A DNA stretch of 64,000 bases, taken from JBCBAP01 sp038532435 (GTDB lineage: Bacteria; Pseudomonadota; Alphaproteobacteria; Rhodobacterales; Rhodobacteraceae). A program made the position numbers and the translations under genes. This document shows, piece by piece, positions 1-8,505 of the stretch; position 1 is the stretch's first letter, and each line of letters opens with the position of its first letter. Location of the stretch: NCBI GenBank assembly GCA_038532435.1, contig JBCBAP010000001.1:124001-188000 (forward strand). The letters run 5' to 3'. The notes beneath the pieces are model-generated. The model worked only from the letters and a program-made list of their open reading frames with translations, searched no databases and had not been told where the DNA came from.

Positions 1-756
1 CGCAAAGCCGTATGTGACCCCCCAGGGCCGCCCGAGGACGATGAAACAGAGGAGCGCCACGAGGGCGAGGCCCGCCGCGCCGGTCCAGATGCTCCAGGGC
101 CCGGCAAACCAGGATCCGGTCACCGGTGCCGCGTGCTCGAGCGTGCCATGGGCCCGCCGTTCCACCAACACGGATGCAAACCAGAGCGCGCCGAGGAGTG
201 CTGCCATCGCGATCCAGGCACCTACCACACCATAGTCGCGGATGAGCGACACGCCCGCGCGGGTGCGCGGCAGGCTCGCCCAGAAATCCCAGTCATAGGT
301 TGCCCAGACCGACCCTGTGATGAAGAAGGCGAGCACGAGGATCATGCGGGTCGACCCGCCCCCGGCGGTGAAGAGTGTGCCGGAGGCGCAGCCGGATCCG
401 AGCTGCATCCCGAACCCGAATATAAACGCGCCGAAGGCCGACGCGATGCCCATGGGCAGGATCACCCCGCGCGCCTCGACCCCCAGAGGTTCCCCCCAGC
501 CGCCGATGAGCGGATAGGAGACGAGGACCACCAACCCGATCAGCAGCAGTTGCGCCCGCACACCGCGGCCCCGACGCTCCCGGATCAAACGGCGCCAGCC
601 GCCCGTGAAACCGAAGCTCGCGTGGTAGAGCGCGATCCCTGCGAAGGCGCCGATGGCGAGAGCCCATGCCCGGGTCGCCCCGCCCTCGCCGTAGGCAGCC
701 AAGGCCAGCAATACCAGCACCGCGCCCGCAGCGGCGATCACCTTCGGCATCATCAT
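1..756 (-). CDS. YeeE/YedE-family sulfur-compound transporter, 3' end outside window
   Basis: The minus-strand frame is open from three successive ATG codons at 756 to the window edge, giving at least 252 residues; the C-terminus is missing. The protein is strongly hydrophobic with several membrane spans. It carries the family signature GSGCASGTL around residues 120-128, with the conserved Cys at about 123. YeeE (TsuA) proteins pass thiosulfate or related sulfur species across the inner membrane by relaying them between cysteines. A GAGGG ribosome-binding site lies 7-11 nt before the first ATG. The gene diverges from the TTC38-like gene across 183 bp. The fold family is clear; the substrate is inferred from the family only. 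Confidence 0.85.
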   Translation of the reverse strand, partial: MMMPKVIAAAGAVLVLLALAAYGEGGATRAWALAIGAFAGIALYHASFGFTGGWRRLIRERRGRGVRAQLLLIGLVVLVSYPLIGGWGEPLGVEARGVILPMGIASAFGAFIFGFGMQLGSGCASGTLFTAGGGSTRMILVLAFFITGSVWATYDWDFWASLPRTRAGVSLIRDYGVVGAWIAMAALLGALWFASVLVERRAHGTLEHAAPVTGSWFAGPWSIWTGAAGLALVALLCFIVLGRPWGVTYGFA

Positions 757-939
757 GGGTGTCCCTCATTCGGTCCAGACAAGCGGCAGGTTATCGCCGA
801 AACAATTCTGACAGGCGGTCACAGATGTGTGAGATCACCGGGTAGTGTAGGGGAACGCCCTGTTTTTTCCCCTAGATTTCCGGCAATCGATTTTTGTGCG
901 GTGGCGAAAAGCGCGTGCACCGGAACTGTGGGTGATCTG

Positions 940-2307
940 ATGCAAACTGACTTCAACGGCCTGGATGTGACCCTCTCGACGGAGGTGGCGCTGGACGCCT
1001 GGGACGCGACGCAAAAGGCGTTCCTGGCTCATGGTGCCGCGACGCCGGATCATCTGGGCACTGTCCTGGGTGCCGAGCCCGGCTTCGCGCTGGGCTGGGC
1101 CGCGAAGGGACTGTTCTACAGCCTGCTGGGCCGCCGTGAGTTGCGCCCGACGGTCGCCGAAGCGCTGGAGACGGCCCGCAGTGCTTCCCGGGACGGTGGG
1201 GCGACGGCGCGGGAGCGGCGCTACATCGATGCGCTCGACCACTACTACTCAGGACGGCAGCGCTACGCGGCCGCGATCATCGACGGGATCGCCCGGGACT
1301 ATCCCGGCGATGCCCTTGCGATGAAGCTCGCCCAGGCGATCCGCTTCATCATCGGCGACACGCGGGGCATGCTGGCCTCGGTTCGCCTCGCCGCGGGTGG
1401 CTTTGCCGACGATCATCCGGCGCGGGGATACCTCCTCGGATGCGAATCCTTCGCGCTCGAGGAATGTGGCGACTACACGCAGGCAGAGCGGTTTGGACGG
1501 GCGGGGCTGGACCTTTGCCCGGACGACGCGTGGGGGCTTCACGCGGTTGCCCACGTGCACGACATGACCGGGCGGGCCGCGGACGGGGTGCGCTGGCTCG
1601 CGGGCAAGTCATCCCACTGGGCTCATTGCAACAATTTCGGGTTCCATGTCTGGTGGCATCTCGCGCTTTTCCACCTGGACCGCGGCGCATTCGGTCCTGT
1701 GCTGGCGCTTTACGATCTCAAGGTGCGGCCCGCCGCCACCGACGATTTCCGCGACATCTCGAACGCCGCATCGCTTCTCCTTCGTCTCGAGATTGAAGGC
1801 GCGGATGTGGGCGACCGGTGGGACGAGCTGGCCGATCTGTCCGCCAACCGCGTCGATGACGGCTCCCTTGTATTCGCAGATTTGCACTACCTGATGGCCC
1901 TCATACGGACCGATCGGGGCGCGGAGGCAGAGGCGCTGACCCGCCGGATCGCCCGCGATGCGACGACCCTCGATCACGATCAGCACGAGGTCAGCACGAT
2001 CTCCGGCGCACCGATTGCGGAGGGGCTGCTGGCGTTCCGCGGGGCGCAGTACGACACGGCCCTGACGAAGCTTGTCGCGGGCCTCGAACACCTGCCGCGG
2101 ATCGGCGGCTCCCACGCGCAGCGGGATGTGTTCTGGCGCCTGACTGTCGAGGCGGCCCTGAGAGGCGGGGACTGCGCCACGGCGGAGGTGCTTCTTGCAC
2201 GCCGTACAGTGGATCGCGGCTTTGAAGACGGCTATACGTCCCGCAGGCGCGCGCAAATCGAGACGCGACGGATGGATATTGCAGCGGGTGGCATCGCGGC
2301 CCAATAG
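940..2307 (+). CDS. TTC38-like tetratricopeptide repeat protein
   Basis: This 455-residue protein resembles the TTC38 family: repeated helical hairpins with an HAVAHVHDM segment and a WHLALFHLD segment in the middle third, and a length close to the family norm of 450-470. The frame is open further upstream, but that DNA is better explained by the divergent transporter on the other strand, so I chose ATG 940. No signal peptide or membrane span is visible, so it should be cytoplasmic. The function of bacterial TTC38 proteins is not established. It is followed after 28 bp by opgC on the same strand and may be co-transcribed with it. Confidence 0.8.
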   Translation: MQTDFNGLDVTLSTEVALDAWDATQKAFLAHGAATPDHLGTVLGAEPGFALGWAAKGLFYSLLGRRELRPTVAEALETARSASRDGGATARERRYIDALDHYYSGRQRYAAAIIDGIARDYPGDALAMKLAQAIRFIIGDTRGMLASVRLAAGGFADDHPARGYLLGCESFALEECGDYTQAERFGRAGLDLCPDDAWGLHAVAHVHDMTGRAADGVRWLAGKSSHWAHCNNFGFHVWWHLALFHLDRGAFGPVLALYDLKVRPAATDDFRDISNAASLLLRLEIEGADVGDRWDELADLSANRVDDGSLVFADLHYLMALIRTDRGAEAEALTRRIARDATTLDHDQHEVSTISGAPIAEGLLAFRGAQYDTALTKLVAGLEHLPRIGGSHAQRDVFWRLTVEAALRGGDCATAEVLLARRTVDRGFEDGYTSRRRAQIETRRMDIAAGGIAAQ

Positions 2308-2335
2308 CCGCGACCCCCACGACGAAAAGATACCT

Positions 2336-3931
2336 ATGACACAGCCGACCGTTTCCTCCCGAACGACCCGCGACCCGAGACTGGATTTCTTTCGGGGCCT
2401 TGCGATGTTCATTATTCTTGCGGCGCACACCCCGGGGAACGTGTGGACGCTGTGGATCCCTGCGCGGTTCGGGTTTTCGGACGCGGCTGACATCTTCGTC
2501 TTTTGCTCAGGGCTTGCCTCGGCGATGGCCTTCGGGTCGATCTTTCTGAACAAGAGCTGGCTGCTGGGCACCTCCCGGATCGGGTTCCGGGTGTGGCAGG
2601 TCTACTGGGCGCATATCGGGATCTTTCTTGTCACGGCGATGCTTGCCTTCGCCATCGACCACTACGATATCGGAAACTCGGACCGGCCTTACACGCACAC
2701 GCCTTATGTCGTTCCGTTCTTCGAACAGACGGGCGAGGCGATGCTGGGTCTGCTGACGCTGACCTATGTGCCTGGCCTTTTCGACATCCTGCCCATGTAT
2801 CTGGTCATCTTGGCGATGATCCCCCTGCTGATGCTGGTCTACCGCAGCGCCGGGTTCCCGGGTGTCGTGCTCGCGATGGGGGCGCTGTGGCTCTGTGCGA
2901 ACATCGCCGGTTACGCCCACCAGATGGGCGCGGAGGACCGGATCGGCCTGTCCGCGGCACATCTGGCGCTGCTGCAGCTTGGCGATGCGCTGAGCTTTCT
3001 GAACCTGCCCAACAACCCGTTCGGGGAGGGACGCTGGTTCTTCAACCCGTTCGGCTGGCAGATCATCTTCTTCACCGGGTTTGCCTTCGGAATGAAGTGG
3101 CTGCCCGCACCGCCGATCAACCGGACCCTGATCTGGGTCGCGGCACTTTACGTCCTCGCGGTGATCCCGTTTGCGTGGTTCAAGATCCATGGCGGACTCT
3201 ACATGCCGGACAGCTGGGCTCTGCAGGACTGGATCGCAGATACCCGGGCCGCCTTCCGCTTCCTGTGGTGGAAGAGCGACATGGGCCTTGCCCGCTACGT
3301 TCATTTTCTGGCGGTCGCCTACCTCGCCTTCTGCGCGGTTGGGGCCGGGGGCAGGCGGCTGGTGACGGGATTCCGCGCGCCGCGCCCGCTCGGGCCCGTC
3401 GGGCTGACGCTTGCCGTGATCGTCCTGATCGTGACGATCCCTTACACCTACGTCAATGAGATCATGGCTTATCTGCCGGCGCTCAACGACTTGATCGTAT
3501 ACTATTTCGCGACCGTCGGACCGCAATATTTCGGCACGGATCTCTTCGCCCCGGCGGAGCGGATCGGACTTCTTCAGATTGCCCACCTGATCGCTGCGGT
3601 CGTTCTCATCTGGGCCGCGATTGGTCAGAGCAGGCGGGAATGGCTGCTCCGGGACGGGTTCCTGGCGACGGTGCCGGTGATCCGCAAGGTGGGCACCCAA
3701 TCGCTCGCGGTTTTCATGACATCGATCCCGCTTGCACGGTTCAACGGCTGGATACTCGATCTGATCGGGCGGGATGTATGGACATTTTGGGTGGTGAACT
3801 GCTGGGGGTTTGCAGTGCTGATCGCCGTGGCCTACTCCGTGAGCTGGTTCAAGAGCCAGCCCTGGCGCAACAAACCGAAGGCCGCCGCTCCGCCCAGTGC
3901 GCCGCAGGCGGTCACGCCGGTTGCGGCATGA
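2336..3931 (+). CDS. opgC: OpgC family protein (periplasmic glucan succinyltransferase-like)
   Basis: This 531-residue polytopic membrane protein has about ten hydrophobic spans and a typical OpgC N-terminus (RDPRLDFFRGLAMFIILAAH). OpgC proteins act in the inner membrane and transfer succinyl groups onto osmoregulated periplasmic glucans made by OpgH. ATG 2336 is preferred over an upstream in-frame codon because the upstream part overlaps the TTC38-like gene. The opgH glucosyltransferase lies 4.6 kb downstream on the same strand, which supports a glucan role. The acyl donor and the actual modification cannot be read from the sequence. Confidence 0.85.
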   Translation: MTQPTVSSRTTRDPRLDFFRGLAMFIILAAHTPGNVWTLWIPARFGFSDAADIFVFCSGLASAMAFGSIFLNKSWLLGTSRIGFRVWQVYWAHIGIFLVTAMLAFAIDHYDIGNSDRPYTHTPYVVPFFEQTGEAMLGLLTLTYVPGLFDILPMYLVILAMIPLLMLVYRSAGFPGVVLAMGALWLCANIAGYAHQMGAEDRIGLSAAHLALLQLGDALSFLNLPNNPFGEGRWFFNPFGWQIIFFTGFAFGMKWLPAPPINRTLIWVAALYVLAVIPFAWFKIHGGLYMPDSWALQDWIADTRAAFRFLWWKSDMGLARYVHFLAVAYLAFCAVGAGGRRLVTGFRAPRPLGPVGLTLAVIVLIVTIPYTYVNEIMAYLPALNDLIVYYFATVGPQYFGTDLFAPAERIGLLQIAHLIAAVVLIWAAIGQSRREWLLRDGFLATVPVIRKVGTQSLAVFMTSIPLARFNGWILDLIGRDVWTFWVVNCWGFAVLIAVAYSVSWFKSQPWRNKPKAAAPPSAPQAVTPVAA

Positions 3932-3961
3932 TCCGGACCTGAGAGGCCGAGGGGGCTTTCC

Positions 3962-4657
3962 ATGAACTACAATCCGGTCGAAACGCTTATGCCGCTCCTG
4001 CCGAGCCCACGCTCGGGGGAGCCCGTGGTCGTGGCCCAGCTTGGCCAGACGCTCGACGGGCGGATCGCCACGGTGACCGGCGCGTCGAAGTACATCAACG
4101 GACACAGCGCGCTGGACCACTTGCACCGGTTGCGGGCTCATGTGGATGCGGTGGTCGTCGGTGTGGGCACCGCCATCGCGGACGATCCCCAACTCACCGT
4201 GCGCCGGGTCGACGGGCAGAGCCCGGCGCGGGTGGTGATCGACCCGCGGGGGCGGATGCCGCGGGACCTTGTGATGATGAACGATGGGGAGGCCCCGGTC
4301 TTCGTCGTAACCGAACCGGGCGTGCAGGTTCCCGAACCGGCCATGCCGATCCGCGTCGCAGGCGAGAACGGCCACCTGCCGCCCCGCGCCATCGTCGGCG
4401 CGCTCGCCGAGCATGGCATGCGGCGCATCCTGCTCGAGGGTGGTGCCGACACGCTCGCACGGTTCCTCGACGCGGACGCGGTCGATCTTCTGCACCTGCT
4501 GATGGCCCCGATGATCCTCGGCTCTGGCAAGGCGGGGCTCAAGCTCAAGCCCATCGACCAGCTCGACGAGGCGCGCAGGCCCACCACGCGGGTGCATGTA
4601 TTTGAGGATGGGGATGTGCTATTTACCTGCGACCTCAGAACGAGTTGGGAACGGTAA
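3962..4657 (+). CDS. RibD C-terminal-domain (DHFR-like) reductase
   Basis: The 231-residue protein matches the reductase half of RibD, including VVVGVGTAIADDPQLTVR around residues 64-81 and an LLEGGADTL loop near residue 158 that binds the ribosyl phosphate/NADPH side. The deaminase half of bifunctional RibD is absent. Family members reduce the ribosyl side chain of aminopyrimidine or pterin precursors with NADPH. A GAGGGGG ribosome-binding site precedes ATG 3962. It ends two bases before the cytochrome start and faces the pterin-synthase-like/glycosyltransferase operon, so it more likely belongs to a dedicated pathway than to riboflavin synthesis. That last point is inference. Confidence 0.8.
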   Translation: MNYNPVETLMPLLPSPRSGEPVVVAQLGQTLDGRIATVTGASKYINGHSALDHLHRLRAHVDAVVVGVGTAIADDPQLTVRRVDGQSPARVVIDPRGRMPRDLVMMNDGEAPVFVVTEPGVQVPEPAMPIRVAGENGHLPPRAIVGALAEHGMRRILLEGGADTLARFLDADAVDLLHLLMAPMILGSGKAGLKLKPIDQLDEARRPTTRVHVFEDGDVLFTCDLRTSWER

Positions 4658-4659
4658 GT

Positions 4660-5211
4660 ATGCGCACCACCTATTCCGGCCTGCAGAAGGGCTTGCACTG
4701 GATCATCGCGTTGCTGGTGATCGGAATGATCCCAGCCGGGTTCATCTTCACGGATTTCGACAATAAGGCGGCTATCGAGGGTGTCTTCGGCGTTGGATCG
4801 TTCAACGTGTTCTACGACATGCACAAGAGCACGGGCTTTCTAATCCTGTTTCTCATGCTGCTGCGCGTGGTGGTGAAGCTCGTGTCGCGCAAGCCTGAGT
4901 ACGAGGTGCCGTTGACCGGACCGGAAAAGGCGGCGTCCGGGGCTGTGCATGGGCTCTTCTATGTCCTGCTGATCGCCTTGCCCGTGCTTGGCTGGGCCGG
5001 TGTGAGCGCCTACTCCGCGCCGCTGCCGGTCTACGGCCTCTTCGACATGCCGCCGCTTGTGGCCAAGGACCGCGATCTGTCGGAGACGCTTTTCGAGTTT
5101 CACGGGCTGATTGCGGTGATCGTCGCGGGCCTTGTCTTCGCCCATATTGGCGCCGCACTTTATCATCAGTTCGTCAAGAAAGACGGATTGATCCGCCGCA
5201 TGACCGGCTGA
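4660..5211 (+). CDS. Cytochrome b561-type diheme membrane protein
   Basis: The 183-residue protein has four membrane helices of the cytochrome b561/CybB type. Candidate heme-ligating histidines sit in GLHW (helix 1), DMHKSTGF (helix 2), AVHGLFY (helix 3) and FEFHGL / FAHIGAALYHQF (helix 4). Such proteins pass electrons between quinones and other acceptors in the inner membrane. ATG 4660 starts 2 bp after the stop of the RibD-like gene; an in-frame TTG 15 bp earlier would overlap that gene and is less likely. The tight coupling suggests it works with the reductase, or is simply co-transcribed. Confidence 0.85.
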   Translation: MRTTYSGLQKGLHWIIALLVIGMIPAGFIFTDFDNKAAIEGVFGVGSFNVFYDMHKSTGFLILFLMLLRVVVKLVSRKPEYEVPLTGPEKAASGAVHGLFYVLLIALPVLGWAGVSAYSAPLPVYGLFDMPPLVAKDRDLSETLFEFHGLIAVIVAGLVFAHIGAALYHQFVKKDGLIRRMTG

Positions 5212-5221
5212 TCGGTGCGGG

Positions 5222-6007
5222 TCACTCCGGCAGGGACAGAAGGTCCAGATGCCCGACGACGACGGTGTCGGCCGCACGGCGCCCGGCGCGCCATGCGGAC
5301 CAGTCTTCGGGAGTGAAGACCTCCATCTCCCTCACCGCATCCGCGCCACCACGCGCCAGTTCCTGGGCGAGTGCACCCTGGCCCGGGATGCGCCAAGGGC
5401 TGTCCCGCAGCACAACCCGTCGCCCGCGTTTCTCCAGCGCTGCGGCCAGGTGTTGTGCCGCGTCGGGGCCGAGAGAGGGGCCGAAGCCCTTGTCCCCCCG
5501 CTGATGTGCCGCGAAAGCGGCGAGCGCCCGGTCTTCGTGGGGCGGTTCCGGCGTCCACTGCTCCCGCCCATCGTAGGTCAGCGCGATGTAAAGGGCAGTC
5601 TGCCGCGGCAGAGTTTCCGCCAGACGATCGAGCCAGTCGGCGGAACAGAGGTCGATGAGGGCGGAGGCGGTGAGGATGTCCGGGCCCCGCGCGAGGACGC
5701 TCTCCAAATCCGCGGATAGATCGGCCGCCTCGACGCTCTCAAGGCACTCCGCAAACGGACCATCGCCGATCAGTTCCTCCGCGCGGGTCCTGAGAACCGG
5801 GTCGATGTCGAAGAGCGTCCAGCGTTGATGTCCGGGCAGGTGTCCGCCGAGCGCGCGCAGCGTCGAACCGGTGCCGCTGCCCAGATCGAAGATCCTGAGG
5901 CTTTCCCGGGTCGCGGCCCATCGCGCAAGATCGGTCACGAGGCCCGCGTCGCGCGCGTCGTGATCCGCCGGTTCCCGCAGGCTCAGCCAGTCCGCCGCGA
6001 ATGCCAT
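5222..6007 (-). CDS. Class I SAM-dependent methyltransferase
   Basis: This 261-residue protein has a Rossmann methyltransferase motif I, IFDLGSGTGSTLRAL, at residues 39-53, with an acidic FDID loop following near residue 76. It is the last gene of a minus-strand run: dehydrogenase, pterin-synthase-like protein, glycosyltransferase, methyltransferase, with a 14 bp gap from the glycosyltransferase. The substrate is not readable; the context suggests methylation of a small glycosylated product. It converges with the cytochrome b561 gene with only 10 bp between stop codons. Confidence 0.8.
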   Translation of the reverse strand: MAFAADWLSLREPADHDARDAGLVTDLARWAATRESLRIFDLGSGTGSTLRALGGHLPGHQRWTLFDIDPVLRTRAEELIGDGPFAECLESVEAADLSADLESVLARGPDILTASALIDLCSADWLDRLAETLPRQTALYIALTYDGREQWTPEPPHEDRALAAFAAHQRGDKGFGPSLGPDAAQHLAAALEKRGRRVVLRDSPWRIPGQGALAQELARGGADAVREMEVFTPEDWSAWRAGRRAADTVVVGHLDLLSLPE

Positions 6008-6021
6008 CGTTCGCCCTTCCC

Positions 6022-7050
6022 TCAGCGCGCCACGCCGCGCAGGACGGCGCGCACGGTTGCGGTCGTGTCGTCCCAGTCGGGCAGGGTCTGCGCATGGGCG
6101 TGACCCGCCGCCGCCATCCGGTCGGCAAGGTCCCGATCCCGCAGAACGAGGTCGAGCGCGTTGCCGAGTGCGATAGGGTCGCCGGGCTCCATAAGGAGGC
6201 CCGCCGCGACGGGCACGACCTCGGGCACTGCACCGCCCGCGCAGGCGACAATCGGCAGGCCCGCCATCATCGCCTCGGCAAACACCATGCCATATCCCTC
6301 ATAGTGCGATGGAAGGCAAAAGATGTCCGCAGTGCCGTAGAGCGCCGACAGGTCCTCGGCGGAGAGCGTTCCGTGGCGCGTGATCCGGTGCCCGATGGGG
6401 CTTTCTGCGATCCGGGCATCAAGCATTCCGGCCCACGTCGGATCGAGCGTGTTCGCGCCGACCCAGACCGCTGTCCAATTGCGGTCTGCGACTCGCTCGA
6501 GAGCGGCGATCAGCACATCGTGTCCCTTGCGCGGGGTGAGGCTCGCGACCGTGAGCAAACAAGGCGGAGTGCCGGTCCGCGGGGCCGGAGACCGCCGATC
6601 CAGCCCCGGCTCCGCGACGGTGATGTCGTCCGGGGACACGCCCAGATGGCTTTCGAGGCTCCTCGCGGTCGTGTTGCTGGTGACGATCACATGGGCGCAG
6701 GCCGACAGCGCGTCCGCTTCCTGCTGGAGGAGCTCGAGGGCCCGCTCCGATGGAAGGCCGGTCTCCAGTCCAAGCGGATGATGGCACAGGGCGACCACGG
6801 GCACGGGCGCGTCCGCGATCGTCTCGCGTGGCAGGGCCCCGCAGGCGAGCCCGTCGATGAGAACCGGAGCCCGTGCGCTGGCCAGCACCCGCGCCACCTC
6901 TGCAATGTCGTCAGGGTCCGGATTGGGAAACCGGGCGGATACCTGAACGTGCCGCATCCCAGCGCCCGCGCGGTCGATCACCTGCCGGTCATAGACGTAG
7001 CCGCCGGTTGCCAGCGAGAGATCCCCCGGCACGATGAAGTCGAACCGCAT
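6022..7050 (-). CDS. Family GT4 glycosyltransferase
   Basis: The 342-residue protein is a GT-B fold retaining glycosyltransferase. The C-terminal half contains a SLTPRKGHDVLIAAL segment and the GT4 E-x7-E motif in YEGYGMVFAEAMMAGLPIVA, which holds the nucleotide sugar. It lies between the pterin-synthase-like gene and the methyltransferase, with gaps of 42 and 14 bp, so it is probably in one operon. No membrane anchor is evident. In cyanobacteria, pteridine glycosyltransferases act with pterin enzymes, so a pterin-like acceptor is an attractive inference but not demonstrated by sequence. Confidence 0.85.
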   Translation of the reverse strand: MRFDFIVPGDLSLATGGYVYDRQVIDRAGAGMRHVQVSARFPNPDPDDIAEVARVLASARAPVLIDGLACGALPRETIADAPVPVVALCHHPLGLETGLPSERALELLQQEADALSACAHVIVTSNTTARSLESHLGVSPDDITVAEPGLDRRSPAPRTGTPPCLLTVASLTPRKGHDVLIAALERVADRNWTAVWVGANTLDPTWAGMLDARIAESPIGHRITRHGTLSAEDLSALYGTADIFCLPSHYEGYGMVFAEAMMAGLPIVACAGGAVPEVVPVAAGLLMEPGDPIALGNALDLVLRDRDLADRMAAAGHAHAQTLPDWDDTTATVRAVLRGVAR

Positions 7051-7092
7051 CAGCTTACCCGCGTCGGCAGGAGAAGCATGCGCCCCGCAGGC

Positions 7093-7485
7093 TCACAGGG
7101 CGGCCTCGTACCATGCCCGCGCCACGTGGCTTTCGTTGAGGCTCACCCGAAGCCGTGACAGCCCGTCGGAACCGGGGCCAAGACTGCCGGAGCGGGCAGC
7201 CTCGGCCACCTTGTCGAAGATGTGCTTGCACAGGAACTCCGTCGTGGTCAGCTCCCCGGGAAAAACCTCATCGAGATTGGCATAGTTGAGCGGGCCGAGC
7301 GTTGCCTTGAGCACATCGTGCGCCCGACCGATATCGACTACGATGTTGTCCGCGCTCAGGCTCTCGCGCATGAAGGCCACGTCGACGACGAATGTCGCCC
7401 CGTGCATGTTCTGGGCAGGGCCGAAGACGTCGCCCTTGAGCGAATGGGCGATCATGATGTGGTCGCGGACTTCTACGGCAAACAT
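7093..7485 (-). CDS. 6-pyruvoyl-tetrahydropterin synthase/QueD-like protein with lost active-site residues
   Basis: The 130-residue protein follows the PTPS/QueD fold from end to end. His14 matches the first zinc ligand and His28 the second. The third ligand position is Ala30 (HGA instead of HGH), the position of the catalytic Cys is Ala24, and the catalytic Asp-His pair is replaced by Asn67-Tyr68. The distal Glu (NES, residue 118) is kept. ATG 7485 is chosen because AGAAAGG lies just upstream; the open frame continues into the dehydrogenase gene. A standard zinc-dependent PTPS or QueD reaction is therefore doubtful, and a new reaction or binding role is likelier. Confidence 0.75.
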   Translation of the reverse strand: MFAVEVRDHIMIAHSLKGDVFGPAQNMHGATFVVDVAFMRESLSADNIVVDIGRAHDVLKATLGPLNYANLDEVFPGELTTTEFLCKHIFDKVAEAARSGSLGPGSDGLSRLRVSLNESHVARAWYEAAL

Positions 7486-7507
7486 CGGGGATCCTTTCTG
7501 ATCGGGG

Positions 7508-8467
7508 TCAATCGTAGGTGATGACGGTCGCAATGCCCGGCGCATCCGCGGCGAGCAGGGAGGGAAGCCGCGCGGGCAGGTCAGAAAAGCAGACCGTGTC
7601 CGTGATCAGCGCGTCGAGCCGCGGATCCCCTAGAAGCGCAACCGCCTCGCGCAAACGGACTGCGTGATCGTGGCTTTCGCGACGGTTCGGGGCGACGTGA
7701 CCGACCTGGGAGGCATGGAGCCGCAGCCGTTGCGAATGAAACGCGGCACCGAGCGGGACGGGCACGGGCGTCGATCCATACCAGCTCATCTCCACCACCA
7801 GACCCTCGAAAGCGGCGGAATTCAGCGCAGTCTCCAGCCCTGCTGCCGTTGCCGAGCAGTGGAAGATCACGTCGAAGTGATCCGCGAGCGCTGCTGCGTT
7901 GCAAAAACTCACGCCAAGTTCAGTCGCGATCTCCGCCCGGGACGCTATTGTGTCCGACAGCGTCACGTTGCACCCGGCATAGGTCCGCGCGAGGTAAGCC
8001 GTCAGGCACCCCACGAGGCCCGCGCCAATGACAGCGACGCGACTGTTGGGGGTAAGGTCCGCATCCCAGACCGCGTTGAGCGCCGTTTCCATGTTGGCGG
8101 CCAGCGTGGCGCGACGGGGAGGGACATCCTCCGGAATGATGGTCAAGGCGCCGGGATCGGCGCGAAATGAGGTCTGATGCGGCGCAAGGCAGAACACTTG
8201 GGCACCGAGATAGGGTTCCGGCCCGGCCTCGACCTGGCCCACAGCGGCGTAGCCGTACTTGACCGGGAAGGGAAAGCTCCCCTCCTGCCGCGGCGCACGC
8301 ATCCGCTCCCATTCGCTTTGCGGTACAGCCCCGCGCAGGATGAGCCGCTCGGTGCCGCGGCTGATGCCGGAAGCGCGGGTGCGGACATGGCACGCCCCGT
8401 CGCCGCCTTCGCCGCAGCGCAGCGCAACCTCGCCATTTCCGATGTACCACAGCGCCTGAACCGACAT
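7508..8467 (-). CDS. Zinc-free MDR-family dehydrogenase, BchC-like
   Basis: The 319-residue protein is a medium-chain dehydrogenase/reductase with a Rossmann motif VAVIGAGLVGCLTAYLAR in the middle. The N-terminal catalytic domain contains SGISRGTERLILRG, which resembles the same stretch in BchC (bacteriochlorophyllide dehydrogenase). The usual catalytic zinc motif GHE is replaced by GYA, so it probably does not bind catalytic zinc. It is the first gene of the four-gene minus-strand set and lies 22 bp before the pterin-synthase-like gene. It diverges from opgH across 38 bp, which must hold promoters for both. No other photosynthesis genes are in view. Confidence 0.75.
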   Translation of the reverse strand: MSVQALWYIGNGEVALRCGEGGDGACHVRTRASGISRGTERLILRGAVPQSEWERMRAPRQEGSFPFPVKYGYAAVGQVEAGPEPYLGAQVFCLAPHQTSFRADPGALTIIPEDVPPRRATLAANMETALNAVWDADLTPNSRVAVIGAGLVGCLTAYLARTYAGCNVTLSDTIASRAEIATELGVSFCNAAALADHFDVIFHCSATAAGLETALNSAAFEGLVVEMSWYGSTPVPVPLGAAFHSQRLRLHASQVGHVAPNRRESHDHAVRLREAVALLGDPRLDALITDTVCFSDLPARLPSLLAADAPGIATVITYD

Positions 8468-8505
8468 GAAAATGTCCCCAATCCGATCGGCGGGACCATA
8501 CTGCG

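Noticed and set aside
2507..4597. A nearly 700-codon open frame on the minus strand opposite opgC and the RibD-like gene
   Set aside because: It is the antisense shadow of two well-identified genes; composition is Arg/Gly/His/Asp-rich and resembles no family.
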